This document shows, piece by piece, positions 8,918 through 16,568 of a stretch of DNA of 64,000 nucleotides. The translations under genes were made by a program, and so were the position numbers. This DNA is from Streptomyces sp. R44 (GTDB lineage Bacteria; Actinomycetota; Actinomycetes; Streptomycetales; Streptomycetaceae). The notes beneath the pieces are model-generated. The model saw only the letters and a program-made list of their open reading frames with translations, searched no databases and was not told the DNA's origin. Numbering within the stretch: the stretch's first letter is position 1; each line of letters opens with the position of its first letter. Where the stretch lies: contig NZ_CP163444.1 of NCBI RefSeq assembly GCF_041053105.1, positions 6,542,501 to 6,606,500 of the forward strand, given 5' to 3'.

Positions 8918-10540
8918 TCACGCCGGGGCCCGCAGCAGGAAGCGCTGGAGCTTGCCCGTCGCGGTGCGCGGCAGTGCGTCGAGGAAGACGATCTCCCGGG
9001 GGGACTTGTACGGGGCGATGCGGGCGCGGACGAAGGCCCGCAGCGCGGCGGCGGTGCTCGCGTCGCGCGGTACTCCGTCCCGTACCACCGTGTACGCCAC
9101 GACGACCTGGCCGCGCAGCTCGTCCGGGCGGCCCACGACCGCCGTCTCGACCACGTCGGGGTGGTCCAGGAGCACCTCCTCCACCTGGGGGCCCGCGATG
9201 TTGTACCCGGCCGAGATGATCATGTCGTCGGCCCGTGAGACATAGCGGAACCAGCCGTCGGGTTCGCGGACGTACGTGTCGCCCGTGACGTTCCAGCCGT
9301 TCCGCACGTACTCCTCCTGGCGGGGGTCGGCCAGATAGCGGCAGCCCACCGGGCCGCGCACCGCGAGCAGCCCCTCCTCGCCGTCCGGGACGGCGTTGCC
9401 CTCGCGGTCGACGATCCTGGCCTGCCAGCCGGGCACCGGGCGGCCCGTGGTGCCGGGGCGTATGTCGCCGTCGGCGGCGGAGATGAAGATGTGCAGGAGC
9501 TCGGTGGCCCCGATGCCGTTGATCAGACGCAGCCCGGTCCGCGCGTACCAGGCCGTCCAGGTCGCCTCCGGCAGGTTCTCGCCGGCCGAGACGCAGCGGC
9601 GCAGCGAGGCCACCTCGGGGGCGGTGCCCTGGGTCAGCTCGTCGAGCATGACGCGGTAGGCCGTCGGGGCGGTGAAGAGCACCGACACCTTGTGCCGCTC
9701 GATCGCCGCGAGCAGCTGTTTGGGCCCGGCCTGTTCGAGGAGGACCGCGCTCGCCCCGGCCCGCAGGGGGAAGACGACGAGCCCGCCGAGGCCGAAGGTG
9801 AAGGCGAGCGGCGGCGAACCGGCGAAGACGTCGTCGGGCAGCGGACGCAGGACGCGCGCGGAGAAGGTGTCGGCCACGGCCAGGACGTCCCGGTGGAAGT
9901 GGACGCAGCCCTTGGGCCGGCCGGTGGTGCCGGAGGTGAAGGCGATGAGGGCCACGTCGTCGGCGGCGGTGTCCACCGCCTCGTACGGGCCGGGCCGGCG
10001 CTCGGCGAGGGCGAGGAGGTCGTCCGGGCCGTCCCCGCCGAAGGGGGTGACCCGGAGCCCGGGTATCCGGGCCGCCAGGAGCTCGTCGAGCACCTGGGCG
10101 TCGCAGAGCGCGTGGGTGCAGCGGGCCGCCTCGGCCATCACGGCCAGCTCGGGGGCGCGCTGCTGGGCCAGCACGGTGACGGCGACGCCGCCGGCCTTCA
10201 TCACGGCGAGCCAGCAGGCGGCGAGCCAGGGGGTGGTGGGGCCGCGCAGGAGGACCCGGTTGCCGGGCAGCACCCGCAGGTCGGTGGTGAGGACGTGGGC
10301 GATCCGGTCCACCCGGTCGCGGAGCTCCCCGTAGCTCCAGATCCCGCCCTCGCCGTCGTGGAAGGCGGGCCGGCCGGCACCGAACCGCTCCACCGTGCGG
10401 TCGAGGAGTTCCGTGCCGCAGTTGAGCCGGTCGGGGTAGTGGAGCTCGGGGAGGTCGAAGACGAGCCGCGGCCACCGGTCGGGCGGGGGCAGCCGGTCAC
10501 GGGCGAAGGTGTCGAGGTGGCCCGAAGGCGTCAGCTCCAT
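8918..10540 (-). CDS. Benzoate-CoA ligase family protein (aryl-CoA ligase)
   Basis: An ANL-superfamily adenylate-forming ligase of 540 residues that activates an aromatic acid, probably 2-aminobenzoate or a hydroxybenzoate, to its CoA thioester. The P-loop FTSGTTGRPKGCVHFHRD, the motif NGIGATELLHIF, the hinge region WFRYVSRADDMIISAGYNI and the C-terminal catalytic Lys motif PRTATGKLQRF are all present. The ATG at 10540 follows AGGGGGA. Its promoter region is shared with the divergent acyl-CoA dehydrogenase and contains the second copy of the cluster operator. Substrate choice cannot be read from sequence alone. Confidence 0.9.
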   Translation of the reverse strand: MELTPSGHLDTFARDRLPPPDRWPRLVFDLPELHYPDRLNCGTELLDRTVERFGAGRPAFHDGEGGIWSYGELRDRVDRIAHVLTTDLRVLPGNRVLLRGPTTPWLAACWLAVMKAGGVAVTVLAQQRAPELAVMAEAARCTHALCDAQVLDELLAARIPGLRVTPFGGDGPDDLLALAERRPGPYEAVDTAADDVALIAFTSGTTGRPKGCVHFHRDVLAVADTFSARVLRPLPDDVFAGSPPLAFTFGLGGLVVFPLRAGASAVLLEQAGPKQLLAAIERHKVSVLFTAPTAYRVMLDELTQGTAPEVASLRRCVSAGENLPEATWTAWYARTGLRLINGIGATELLHIFISAADGDIRPGTTGRPVPGWQARIVDREGNAVPDGEEGLLAVRGPVGCRYLADPRQEEYVRNGWNVTGDTYVREPDGWFRYVSRADDMIISAGYNIAGPQVEEVLLDHPDVVETAVVGRPDELRGQVVVAYTVVRDGVPRDASTAAALRAFVRARIAPYKSPREIVFLDALPRTATGKLQRFLLRAPA

Positions 10541-10593
10541 GAGTCCGTCCCCCTGTCGTGGTGGGGTCGTACGTCGCCCGACGAGCGTATCGT

Positions 10594-10612
10594 GTTGGTG
10601 ACGACAGTCAAC
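10594..10612. promoter_or_regulatory. Inverted-repeat operator candidate 2 of the aromatic-CoA cluster
   Basis: GTTGGTGACGACAGTCAAC contains a core that differs by one base from the inverted repeat at 4319-4332. It lies 54-72 bases upstream of the ligase start in the divergent ligase/acyl-CoA dehydrogenase promoter region. The shared core links both transcription units to one regulator, most simply the PaaX-like protein in the cluster. Confidence 0.55.
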
Positions 10613-10629
10613 GGTTCGCGACAGAGGTG

Positions 10630-10907
10630 CCGGGAGGCGCCGGGACGAGCGCGCGGGAGGAGGCTGGGACGCAGGCGCGTGAGGGCGCCGGGACGAAGGC
10701 GTCGGAGACCGTCGCCGCACGGGCGCCGCCGGGCACCCCGGCCCGGACGCCGGGGAGCGCCGCCGTACAGGAGCCGGAGGGCGCCGGCGGCAGGGCGCCG
10801 GACGGCGTCGCCGCACGGGCGTCGCAGGGCGCCGGAAGCAGGGCGCCCGAGGGCGCCCGGACCAGAGCGCCGGAAGGCGTCGTGACGAAGACGCCCGGGG
10901 GCGTCAG
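10630..10907. repeat. Degenerate 24-bp tandem repeat array, 11 full units plus a partial
   Basis: The 378-base gap between the ligase and acyl-CoA dehydrogenase starts is mostly filled by 24-base units: 10630, 10654, 10678, 10702, 10726, 10750, 10774, 10798, 10822, 10846 and 10870, with a partial unit at 10894. A typical unit reads CCGGAGGGCGCC followed by GGCGGCAGGGCG. Units diverge at scattered positions but length is constant, so an 8-codon period is kept. In plus frame 1 the units read as an 8-residue repeat like PEGAGGRA, with nearly all third positions G/C. No convincing start, Shine-Dalgarno or stop supports an expressed gene, and the neighbouring dehydrogenase is in another frame. It may be an untranslated minisatellite or a decayed coding repeat. 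Confidence 0.85.
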
Positions 10908-10918
10908 AGAGGGCCCAC

Positions 10919-12142
10919 ATGCCCGCATTCTCGCTCGATCCGGCACAGACCACCTGGTGTGCGCGGCTCAGCGCGCTCGCCGCCGACCGCCTGAAGCCCC
11001 TCGCCGACCAGGGCGAACCCGGCAGGGTCAACCGTCCCCTCGTCGCCGCCCTCGGCGAGCTCGGCCTCCTCGCCCGCCTCTTCGAGGCCGGCGCCCTCGA
11101 CCTCTGCCTGCTCCGCGAATCCCTCGCCCGGACCTGCACCGAGGCCGAGACCGCGCTCGCCCTCCAGGGCCTCGGCACCCACCCCGTCGCCGCCTTCGGC
11201 ACCCCCGCCCAGCGCGCCCGCTGGCTCCCCGAGGCCACCGCGGGCCGCGCCGTCGCCGCCTTCGCCCTCTCCGAACCGGACGCCGGCTCCGACGCCGCGG
11301 CCCTCGCCCTCGACGCCGTCCCCGACGGACACGGCGGCTGGCGCCTGCACGGCGAGAAACGCTGGATCTCCAACGCCCCCGAGGCCGACTTCGCCACCGT
11401 CTTCGCCCGCACCACCCGGGGCGCCGGAGCCCGCGGCGTCACCGCCTTCCTCGTCCCCGCGGACCGCCCCGGCCTCGGCGGCGAACCGCTCGACATGCTC
11501 GCCCCGCACGCCCTCGGCACCCTCACCTTCGACGGCGTCCCCGTCGGCCCCGAGGACCTCCTCGGAGAACCCGACCGGGGATTCAGGGTCGCCATGAACA
11601 CCCTCAACCTCTTCCGGCCCAGCGTCGGCGCCTTCGCCGTCGGCATGGCCCAGGCCGCCCTCGACGCGGCCCTCGCCCACACCGCCGCGCGCCCCGCCTT
11701 CGGCGGCGTCCTCGCCGACCTCCAGGCCGTCTCGCACCGCGTCGCCGAGATGGCCACCCGCACCGAGGCCGCCCGGCTCCTCGTGTACGCGGCGGCCGTC
11801 GCGTACGACGAGGGCGACCCGGACGTCCCGCGGCGCTCCGCGATGGCGAAGCTGCTCGCCACCGAGACCGCCCAGTACGTCGTCGACGCGGCCGTCCAGC
11901 TGCACGGCGCCCTCGCCCTCCAGCGCGGCCACCTCCTGGAACACCTCTACCGAGAGGTCCGGGCGCCCCGGATCTACGAGGGCGCGACGGAGGTGCAGCG
12001 CACGATCATCGCGAAGGAGCTGTACGCGAAGCTGCCGCCCGCGACGGAACCGCACGCGGAGGAGCTGCCGCACGCGAAGAAGCTGCCGCCCGCGACGGAA
12101 CAGCACGCGAAGGACGAGACCACGGAGGAGCCGACCCCATGA
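10919..12142 (+). CDS. Acyl-CoA dehydrogenase family protein
   Basis: An FAD-dependent acyl-CoA dehydrogenase of 407 residues, likely oxidising an alicyclic CoA thioester from the ring-reduction steps. Visible motifs are AFALSEPDAGSDA (flavin/substrate loop), GEKRWISNA and, near the C-terminus, RAPRIYEGATEVQR, in which the Glu at about 354 aligns with the usual catalytic base. ATG 10919 has GAGAGGG upstream. The last ~30 residues are a low-complexity tail (KLPPATEPHAEELPHAKKL) containing a duplicated 21-base segment (AAGCTGCCGCCCGCGACGGAA), probably unstructured. It overlaps the Rid gene by four bases (ATGA) and is divergent from the ligase. Confidence 0.88.
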   Translation: MPAFSLDPAQTTWCARLSALAADRLKPLADQGEPGRVNRPLVAALGELGLLARLFEAGALDLCLLRESLARTCTEAETALALQGLGTHPVAAFGTPAQRARWLPEATAGRAVAAFALSEPDAGSDAAALALDAVPDGHGGWRLHGEKRWISNAPEADFATVFARTTRGAGARGVTAFLVPADRPGLGGEPLDMLAPHALGTLTFDGVPVGPEDLLGEPDRGFRVAMNTLNLFRPSVGAFAVGMAQAALDAALAHTAARPAFGGVLADLQAVSHRVAEMATRTEAARLLVYAAAVAYDEGDPDVPRRSAMAKLLATETAQYVVDAAVQLHGALALQRGHLLEHLYREVRAPRIYEGATEVQRTIIAKELYAKLPPATEPHAEELPHAKKLPPATEQHAKDETTEEPTP

Positions 12143-12552
12143 GCCTGCACCGCCACAACCCCGCCGAACTCTCCCCGCCCACCGGCTTCTCCCACGCCGT
12201 CACCGCCACCGGGAGCCGGCTCGTCTTCCTCGCGGGACAGACGGCCCTCGACACGGAGGGCAAGGTCGTGGGGGAGGAGCTCACCGAGCAGTTCACCACC
12301 GCCCTCGGCAATCTGCTCACCGCCCTGCGGCACGCCGGCGGCACCCCCGCCGACCTCGCCCGGGTCACCGTCTACACCACCGACGTCGCCGGCTACCGCG
12401 AGCACGCCCACGAACTGGGCCGGATCTGGCGCCGGTTGGCGGGCCGCGACTACCCGGCGATGGCGGTCATCGGAGTCGTACGCCTCTGGGACGAACAGGC
12501 CCTGGTCGAGCTCGACGGCTTCGCGGTCCTGGACGAGCCCGCGCCCGCTTGA
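12139..12552 (+). CDS. Rid (YjgF/YER057c/UK114) family protein lacking the canonical Arg
   Basis: A 137-residue Rid-fold protein. RidA proper hydrolyses reactive enamines and imines to ketones and ammonia. By alignment to the E. coli RidA segment PARSCVEVARL, this protein reads PAMAVIGVVRL, so the substrate-carboxylate-binding Arg is replaced by Met. That places it outside the classical imine deaminase subfamily. Its ATGA overlap with the acyl-CoA dehydrogenase ties it to the pathway. A role in removing the amino group from, or rearranging, a 2-amino-cyclohexene carboxyl-CoA intermediate would fit an aminobenzoate route, but this is inference. Confidence 0.85.
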   Translation: MSLHRHNPAELSPPTGFSHAVTATGSRLVFLAGQTALDTEGKVVGEELTEQFTTALGNLLTALRHAGGTPADLARVTVYTTDVAGYREHAHELGRIWRRLAGRDYPAMAVIGVVRLWDEQALVELDGFAVLDEPAPA

Positions 12553-12556
12553 TCAA

Positions 12557-12577
12557 CTGGTCACCCGAGTGGACCAG
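12557..12577. promoter_or_regulatory. CTGGTC-N9-GACCAG inverted repeat
   Basis: Perfect 6-base arms at 12557-12562 and 12572-12577 lie directly after the Rid stop and about 75 bases before the MFS exporter start. It could be an operator for the exporter or a weak terminator. No T-run follows, so a regulatory site is slightly favoured. Confidence 0.35.
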
Positions 12578-12649
12578 GCTTAGTGTCGAAAGGTGGACTG
12601 ACCGGCCCACGGACCCGTCAGGTGAGGGCGCGATGCGCCATGAACTGCC

Positions 12650-14203
12650 ATGAGTAGCAGCACACCGAAGCCGACGACCCCGACGTCGACCGTTCCCCGC
12701 AAGGGCGGCGGAGACGGCAAGGGCATCGCCCTGTTCGTGATCGCCTCCTGTCAGCTGATGGTCGTCCTCGACATCACCATCGTGAACATCGCGCTCCCGC
12801 ACATCCAGAGCGCGTTGGACTTCTCGACCACCAGCCTGTCCTGGGTCGTCAACGCGTACACGCTCACCTTCGGAGGCCTGCTCCTCCTCGGCGGGCGCAC
12901 GGGCGACATCCTCGGCCGCCGCCGGGTCTTCATCTTCGGCGTGCTGCTCTTCGGACTCGCCTCCCTCTTCTGCGGACTCGCGCAGAGCGAGTGGCAGCTC
13001 CTCGCGGCCCGGTCGCTGCAGGGCGTGGGTGGCGCGATCGCCTCGCCGACCTCCCTCTCCCTCATCACCACGACGTTCGACGAAGGCCCGGAACGCAACC
13101 GGGCCTTCGGCGTGTTCGCGGGCGTCTCGGCCGGCGGCGGCGCGATCGGCCTGGTGGCCGGCGGCATGCTGGTCGAATGGCTCGACTGGCGCTGGATCTT
13201 CTTCGTCAACGTCCCGATCGCCATAGTGATCGCGCTCCTCACGCCGCGGCACGTCAAGGAGTCCGAGCGCCATCCCGGCCATTTCGACCTCGCCGGAGCG
13301 CTGACCTCGACGCTCGGCATGGTGGCGCTGGTGTACGGATTCATCCGGGCCGCGCAGGAGGGCTGGCGGGATCCCTACACGATCGGCTCGTTCGCCGCCG
13401 CGGTCGTCCTCCTGGCCACGTTCATCCTCATCGAGCGGCGCTCCCAGCAACCCATCACGCCCCTGCACATGTTCGCCGACCGCAACCGCTCGGGCACCTA
13501 CATCATCATGCTCTGTCTGGCGGCGGCCATCTTCGGGATGTTCTTCTTCCTCACCCTGTTCGTGCAGCAGGTACTGGGCTTCAGCCCCCTGACGACGGGG
13601 CTCGCGTTCCTGCCGGTCAGCGCGATCATCGCGGTCGGCGCAGGCCTCACGTCCAACCTGCTGCCCCGGTACGGTCCGAAGCCCTTCATGGTGACGGGAT
13701 CGGTGCTCGCCGCGGCCGGCCTGTCCTGGCTGACGCTCACCGATGTGAACTCCACCTACGCGGGCAGCATCCTCGGGCCGCTCCTCGTCTTCGGCATGGG
13801 CATGGGCCTGATGTTCGTCTCGCTGACCATCATGGCGCTGTCGAACGTCCCGCAGCAGGAGTCGGGCGCCGCGTCCGGGCTGCTCAACGCCATGCAGCAG
13901 GTCGGTGGTTCGCTCGGCCTCTCGATCCTGGTGACCGTCTTCGGCACGGCCAGCCGCAACGAGGCGGAGCAGCAGGTCCCGGCCTTCCTCTCGCAGGCCG
14001 GCCCGCTGGAGAAGGCCCAGTTCGCGAAGACCGGCCAACTCCCACCGCCCTACAGCGACCAGGTCCTCGCCAGCGGCGTCTCCGCGGGCTTCGTCACCGC
14101 GGCGATCTTCGCGGTCGTCGGCGCGCTCGTCGCCCTCTTCGTGATCCAGGTCCGCGCCTCCGACCTCGAACGCCTCAAGGGCGGCATGATGCCGGGCGCC
14201 TAG
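12650..14203 (+). CDS. DHA2-type MFS drug/proton antiporter (EmrB/QacA family)
   Basis: A 517-residue inner-membrane transporter with about 14 hydrophobic segments after a 25-residue Ser/Thr/Pro-rich cytoplasmic N-terminus. It has the family motif around LDITIVNIALPHIQ in the first helix and the loop 2-3 motif GGRTGDILGRRRVF, plus the antiporter motif region GVSAGGGAIGLVAGG. It probably exports a hydrophobic compound using the proton gradient; substrate is unknown. No TetR or MarR regulator is adjacent. The ATG at 12650 is used although the best Shine-Dalgarno-like sequence (AGGTGAGGG) is about 20 bases away. The TAG stop overlaps the stop of the convergent PASTA-like gene in the palindrome CTAG. 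Confidence 0.88.
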   Translation: MSSSTPKPTTPTSTVPRKGGGDGKGIALFVIASCQLMVVLDITIVNIALPHIQSALDFSTTSLSWVVNAYTLTFGGLLLLGGRTGDILGRRRVFIFGVLLFGLASLFCGLAQSEWQLLAARSLQGVGGAIASPTSLSLITTTFDEGPERNRAFGVFAGVSAGGGAIGLVAGGMLVEWLDWRWIFFVNVPIAIVIALLTPRHVKESERHPGHFDLAGALTSTLGMVALVYGFIRAAQEGWRDPYTIGSFAAAVVLLATFILIERRSQQPITPLHMFADRNRSGTYIIMLCLAAAIFGMFFFLTLFVQQVLGFSPLTTGLAFLPVSAIIAVGAGLTSNLLPRYGPKPFMVTGSVLAAAGLSWLTLTDVNSTYAGSILGPLLVFGMGMGLMFVSLTIMALSNVPQQESGAASGLLNAMQQVGGSLGLSILVTVFGTASRNEAEQQVPAFLSQAGPLEKAQFAKTGQLPPPYSDQVLASGVSAGFVTAAIFAVVGALVALFVIQVRASDLERLKGGMMPGA

Positions 14204-14925
14204 GGACGCAACGGGGCGTACGGCCGCTCGGGACAGGGCGCGTCGGGCGGTGCGAGCTTCAGATAGACAACCCCGAACTGTGGATTCTCGACGGTCCTGC
14301 CCGGCTCGGGATCCTGGAAGCAGACCTTCCACGGATCCACGACGCCGGGCAGATCCACATCGGAGTACGCACTCTCGGGCTCGACCTTCCGGAACGCGAG
14401 GGGCCCGAGCGCCTCACCGGCCCGCGCGAAGGTCATCCCGGTGACGGCGGGCATGACGGGCCAGGGAATCTCGCCGCCGTCGGCGGTGGGACAGGGCGCG
14501 TCACTGCGCACCACCCCGAGATCGAGCACGGGCCGCCCACCACCCCGCTGCCCCGCCGCCCCCTGAAAACACACCTTCCAGCCACCGATGTCCCACTGCC
14601 GGGCGTCCTGGTCGGAGGCATCGTGCGACACGACGTCGAACCCGGCGACGGAAGCCTGTTCCTTCGCCTCCTTGAGGCTCTTCCCCACGAGCGAGGGAGG
14701 CCCGGAAGGCTTGGAAGGCCCGGGACGCGCGGACATGGTGACCGTGACGCCCGCCCTGGGCGGCACGGCCTTCCGCTCCGGTTCCCCGCCGCCGAAGAAC
14801 GAGAACACGACCCCGAGGCCGGCGAGCACCACGACCACGACAAGCACGGGATGCCGCCACCACGCCCGCGAAACCGGCCGGGGCGGAAGCGGGGGCGGCG
14901 GCGGGACGGCGACGTTCGGATCCAC
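14200..14925 (-). CDS. Membrane-anchored protein with two PASTA-like domains
   Basis: A 241-residue protein with a Pro-rich cytoplasmic N-terminus (PPPPPLPPRP), one membrane helix at about 28-46 (HPVLVVVVVLAGLGVVFSFF) and an extracytoplasmic part. That part has two divergent PASTA-like repeats beginning near SLVGKSLKEAKEQASVAG and MPAVTGMTFARAGEALG. Each repeat ends in a WKVCFQ segment, and two further Cys (APCP) could form disulfides. PASTA domains bind peptidoglycan fragments in PknB-type kinases, but no kinase domain is present here. It starts with GTG, with no good Shine-Dalgarno. Its position beside a MurA-like gene suggests a cell-envelope role, by inference. Confidence 0.72.
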   Translation of the reverse strand: MDPNVAVPPPPPLPPRPVSRAWWRHPVLVVVVVLAGLGVVFSFFGGGEPERKAVPPRAGVTVTMSARPGPSKPSGPPSLVGKSLKEAKEQASVAGFDVVSHDASDQDARQWDIGGWKVCFQGAAGQRGGGRPVLDLGVVRSDAPCPTADGGEIPWPVMPAVTGMTFARAGEALGPLAFRKVEPESAYSDVDLPGVVDPWKVCFQDPEPGRTVENPQFGVVYLKLAPPDAPCPERPYAPLRP

Positions 14926-14937
14926 GCCGGGATCGTA

Positions 14938-14972
14938 GCGAGAACCCCCGTGCCCGGCACGGGGGTTCTCGC
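14938..14972 (-). terminator. Strong hairpin terminator after the HTH-MurA gene
   Basis: Perfect 16-bp arms (GCGAGAACCCCCGTGC at 14938-14953, complement at 14957-14972) with a 3-base loop. It lies 17 bases beyond the stop of the minus-strand MurA-like gene and just upstream of the PASTA-like gene. No long T-run follows, which is common in Streptomyces. Confidence 0.8.
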
Positions 14973-14988
14973 GTTCGGGCTCGAGGAG

Positions 14989-16518
14989 CTAGATGTCCCG
15001 GAAGATCTCGATCTGCGCGCCGATCGAGTTCAGGCGCTCCGCGAGGTCCTCGTAGCCGCGGTTGATGACGTACACGTTGCGCAGGACCGACGTGCCCTCC
15101 GCCGCCATCATCGCCAGGAGGACGACCACCGCCGGGCGCAGGGCCGGGGGGCACATCATTTCGGCGGCGCGCCAGCGGGTCGGGCCCTCGACCAGGACGC
15201 GGTGGGGGTCGAGGAGCTGGAGGCGGCCGCCGAGGCGGTTGAGGTCCGTGAGGTAGATGGCGCGGTTGTCGTAGACCCAGTCGTGGATGAGGGTCTTGCC
15301 CTGGGCCGTCGCCGCGATCGCCGCGAAGAAGGGGACGTTGTCGATGTTCAGGCCCGGGAACGGCATCGGGTGGATCTTGTCGATCGGCGCCTCCAGCTTG
15401 GAGGGGCGGACCGTGAGGTCGACGAGGCGGGTGCGGCCGTTGTCCGCCGCGTACTCGGCGGAGCGGTCGTGGTCGAGGCCCATCTCCTCCAGGACCGCGA
15501 GCTCGATCTCCATGAACTCGATCGGGACCCGGCGGATCGTCAGCTCGGACTCCGTGACCACCGCTGCGGCGACCAGGCTCATCGCCTCGACCGGGTCCTC
15601 CGAGGGGGAGTAGTCGACGTCCACGTCGATCTGCGGCACGCCGTGCACGGTCAGGGTGGTGGTGCCGATGCCGTCGACCCGGACGCCGAGGGCCTCCAGG
15701 AAGAAGCAGAGGTCCTGGACCATGTAGTTGGAGGAGGCGTTGCGGATGACGGTCACGCCGTCGTGGCGGGCGGCCGCCAGGAGGGCGTTCTCGGTCACCG
15801 TGTCGCCGCGCTCGGTCAGGACGATCGGGCGGTCGGGGGAGACGGAGCGCTCGACCTGGGCGTGGTACAGGTTGTCCGTCGCAGTGACCTCCAGGCCGAA
15901 GCGGCGCAGCGCGATCATGTGCGGCTCGATCGTGCGCGTACCGAGGTCGCAGCCGCCGGCGTACGGCAGCTTGAAGCGGTCCATGCGGTGCAGCAGCGGG
16001 CCGAGGAACATGATGATCGAGCGGGTGCGGATCGCGGCCTCGGCGTCGATGGACTCCATGTCGAGCTCGGCCGGCGGCACGATCTCCAGGTCCACGCCGT
16101 CGTTGACCCAGCGGGTGCGGACGCCGATGGAGTTGAGGACCTCCAGGAGCCGGAAGACCTCCTCGATGCGGGCGACGCGGCGCAGGACGGTGCGGCCCTT
16201 GTTGAGGAGGGAGGCGCAGAGCAGCGCGACACAGGCGTTCTTGCTCGTCTTGACGTCGATGGCGCCGGAGAGACGGCGGCGGCCGACGACCCGGAGGTGC
16301 ATGGGGCCTGCGTAGCCGAGTGAGACGATCTCGCTGTCGAGGGCTTCGCCGATGCGGGCGATCATCTCAAGGCTGATGTTCTGGTTGCCGCGCTCGATCC
16401 GGTTGACGGCGCTCTGGCTCGTGGCCAGCGCTTCGGCGAGCTGCGTCTGCGTCCAGCCGCGGTGCTGCCGGGCGTCACGGATGAGCTTGCCGATGCGTAC
16501 GAGGTAGTCATCTGCCAT
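14989..16518 (-). CDS. XRE helix-turn-helix fused to MurA-like UDP-GlcNAc enolpyruvyl transferase
   Basis: A 509-residue fusion. Residues about 8-65 form an XRE/Cro HTH (TQTQLAEALATSQSAVNRIE). The remainder is an EPSP-synthase-fold MurA, which transfers enolpyruvate from PEP to UDP-GlcNAc in peptidoglycan synthesis. Catalytic features are kept: KTSKNACV (Lys/Asn), the Cys at about residue 190 in YAGGCDLGTRT (equivalent of E. coli Cys115), Asp in GLNIDNVPFF and Arg in ALRPAVVV. The product could therefore be an active second MurA, a regulator that senses cell-wall precursors, or both. A 16-base palindrome 12 bases upstream of the start is a likely autoregulatory site. A hairpin terminator follows the gene. 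Confidence 0.9.
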   Translation of the reverse strand: MADDYLVRIGKLIRDARQHRGWTQTQLAEALATSQSAVNRIERGNQNISLEMIARIGEALDSEIVSLGYAGPMHLRVVGRRRLSGAIDVKTSKNACVALLCASLLNKGRTVLRRVARIEEVFRLLEVLNSIGVRTRWVNDGVDLEIVPPAELDMESIDAEAAIRTRSIIMFLGPLLHRMDRFKLPYAGGCDLGTRTIEPHMIALRRFGLEVTATDNLYHAQVERSVSPDRPIVLTERGDTVTENALLAAARHDGVTVIRNASSNYMVQDLCFFLEALGVRVDGIGTTTLTVHGVPQIDVDVDYSPSEDPVEAMSLVAAAVVTESELTIRRVPIEFMEIELAVLEEMGLDHDRSAEYAADNGRTRLVDLTVRPSKLEAPIDKIHPMPFPGLNIDNVPFFAAIAATAQGKTLIHDWVYDNRAIYLTDLNRLGGRLQLLDPHRVLVEGPTRWRAAEMMCPPALRPAVVVLLAMMAAEGTSVLRNVYVINRGYEDLAERLNSIGAQIEIFRDI

Positions 16519-16529
16519 GGCGTCACGTT

Positions 16530-16545
16530 ATCTCAGATATGAGAT
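16530..16545. promoter_or_regulatory. Palindromic operator ATCTCAGATATGAGAT upstream of HTH-MurA
   Basis: A perfect inverted repeat ATCTC-N6-GAGAT (with further symmetry in the centre) lies 12-27 bases before the ATG of the HTH-MurA gene. The same ATCTC-N6-GAGAT architecture occurs at 17665-17680 before acnA. An XRE-type dimer bound here would block translation-proximal transcription, so autoregulation is plausible. Confidence 0.6.
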
Positions 16546-16568
16546 GGTGATCGACATCGGGTGGGCCG

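Noticed and set aside
10630..10907. CRISPR array
   Set aside because: The 24-base units are contiguous and degenerate, without unique spacers, and there are no cas genes.
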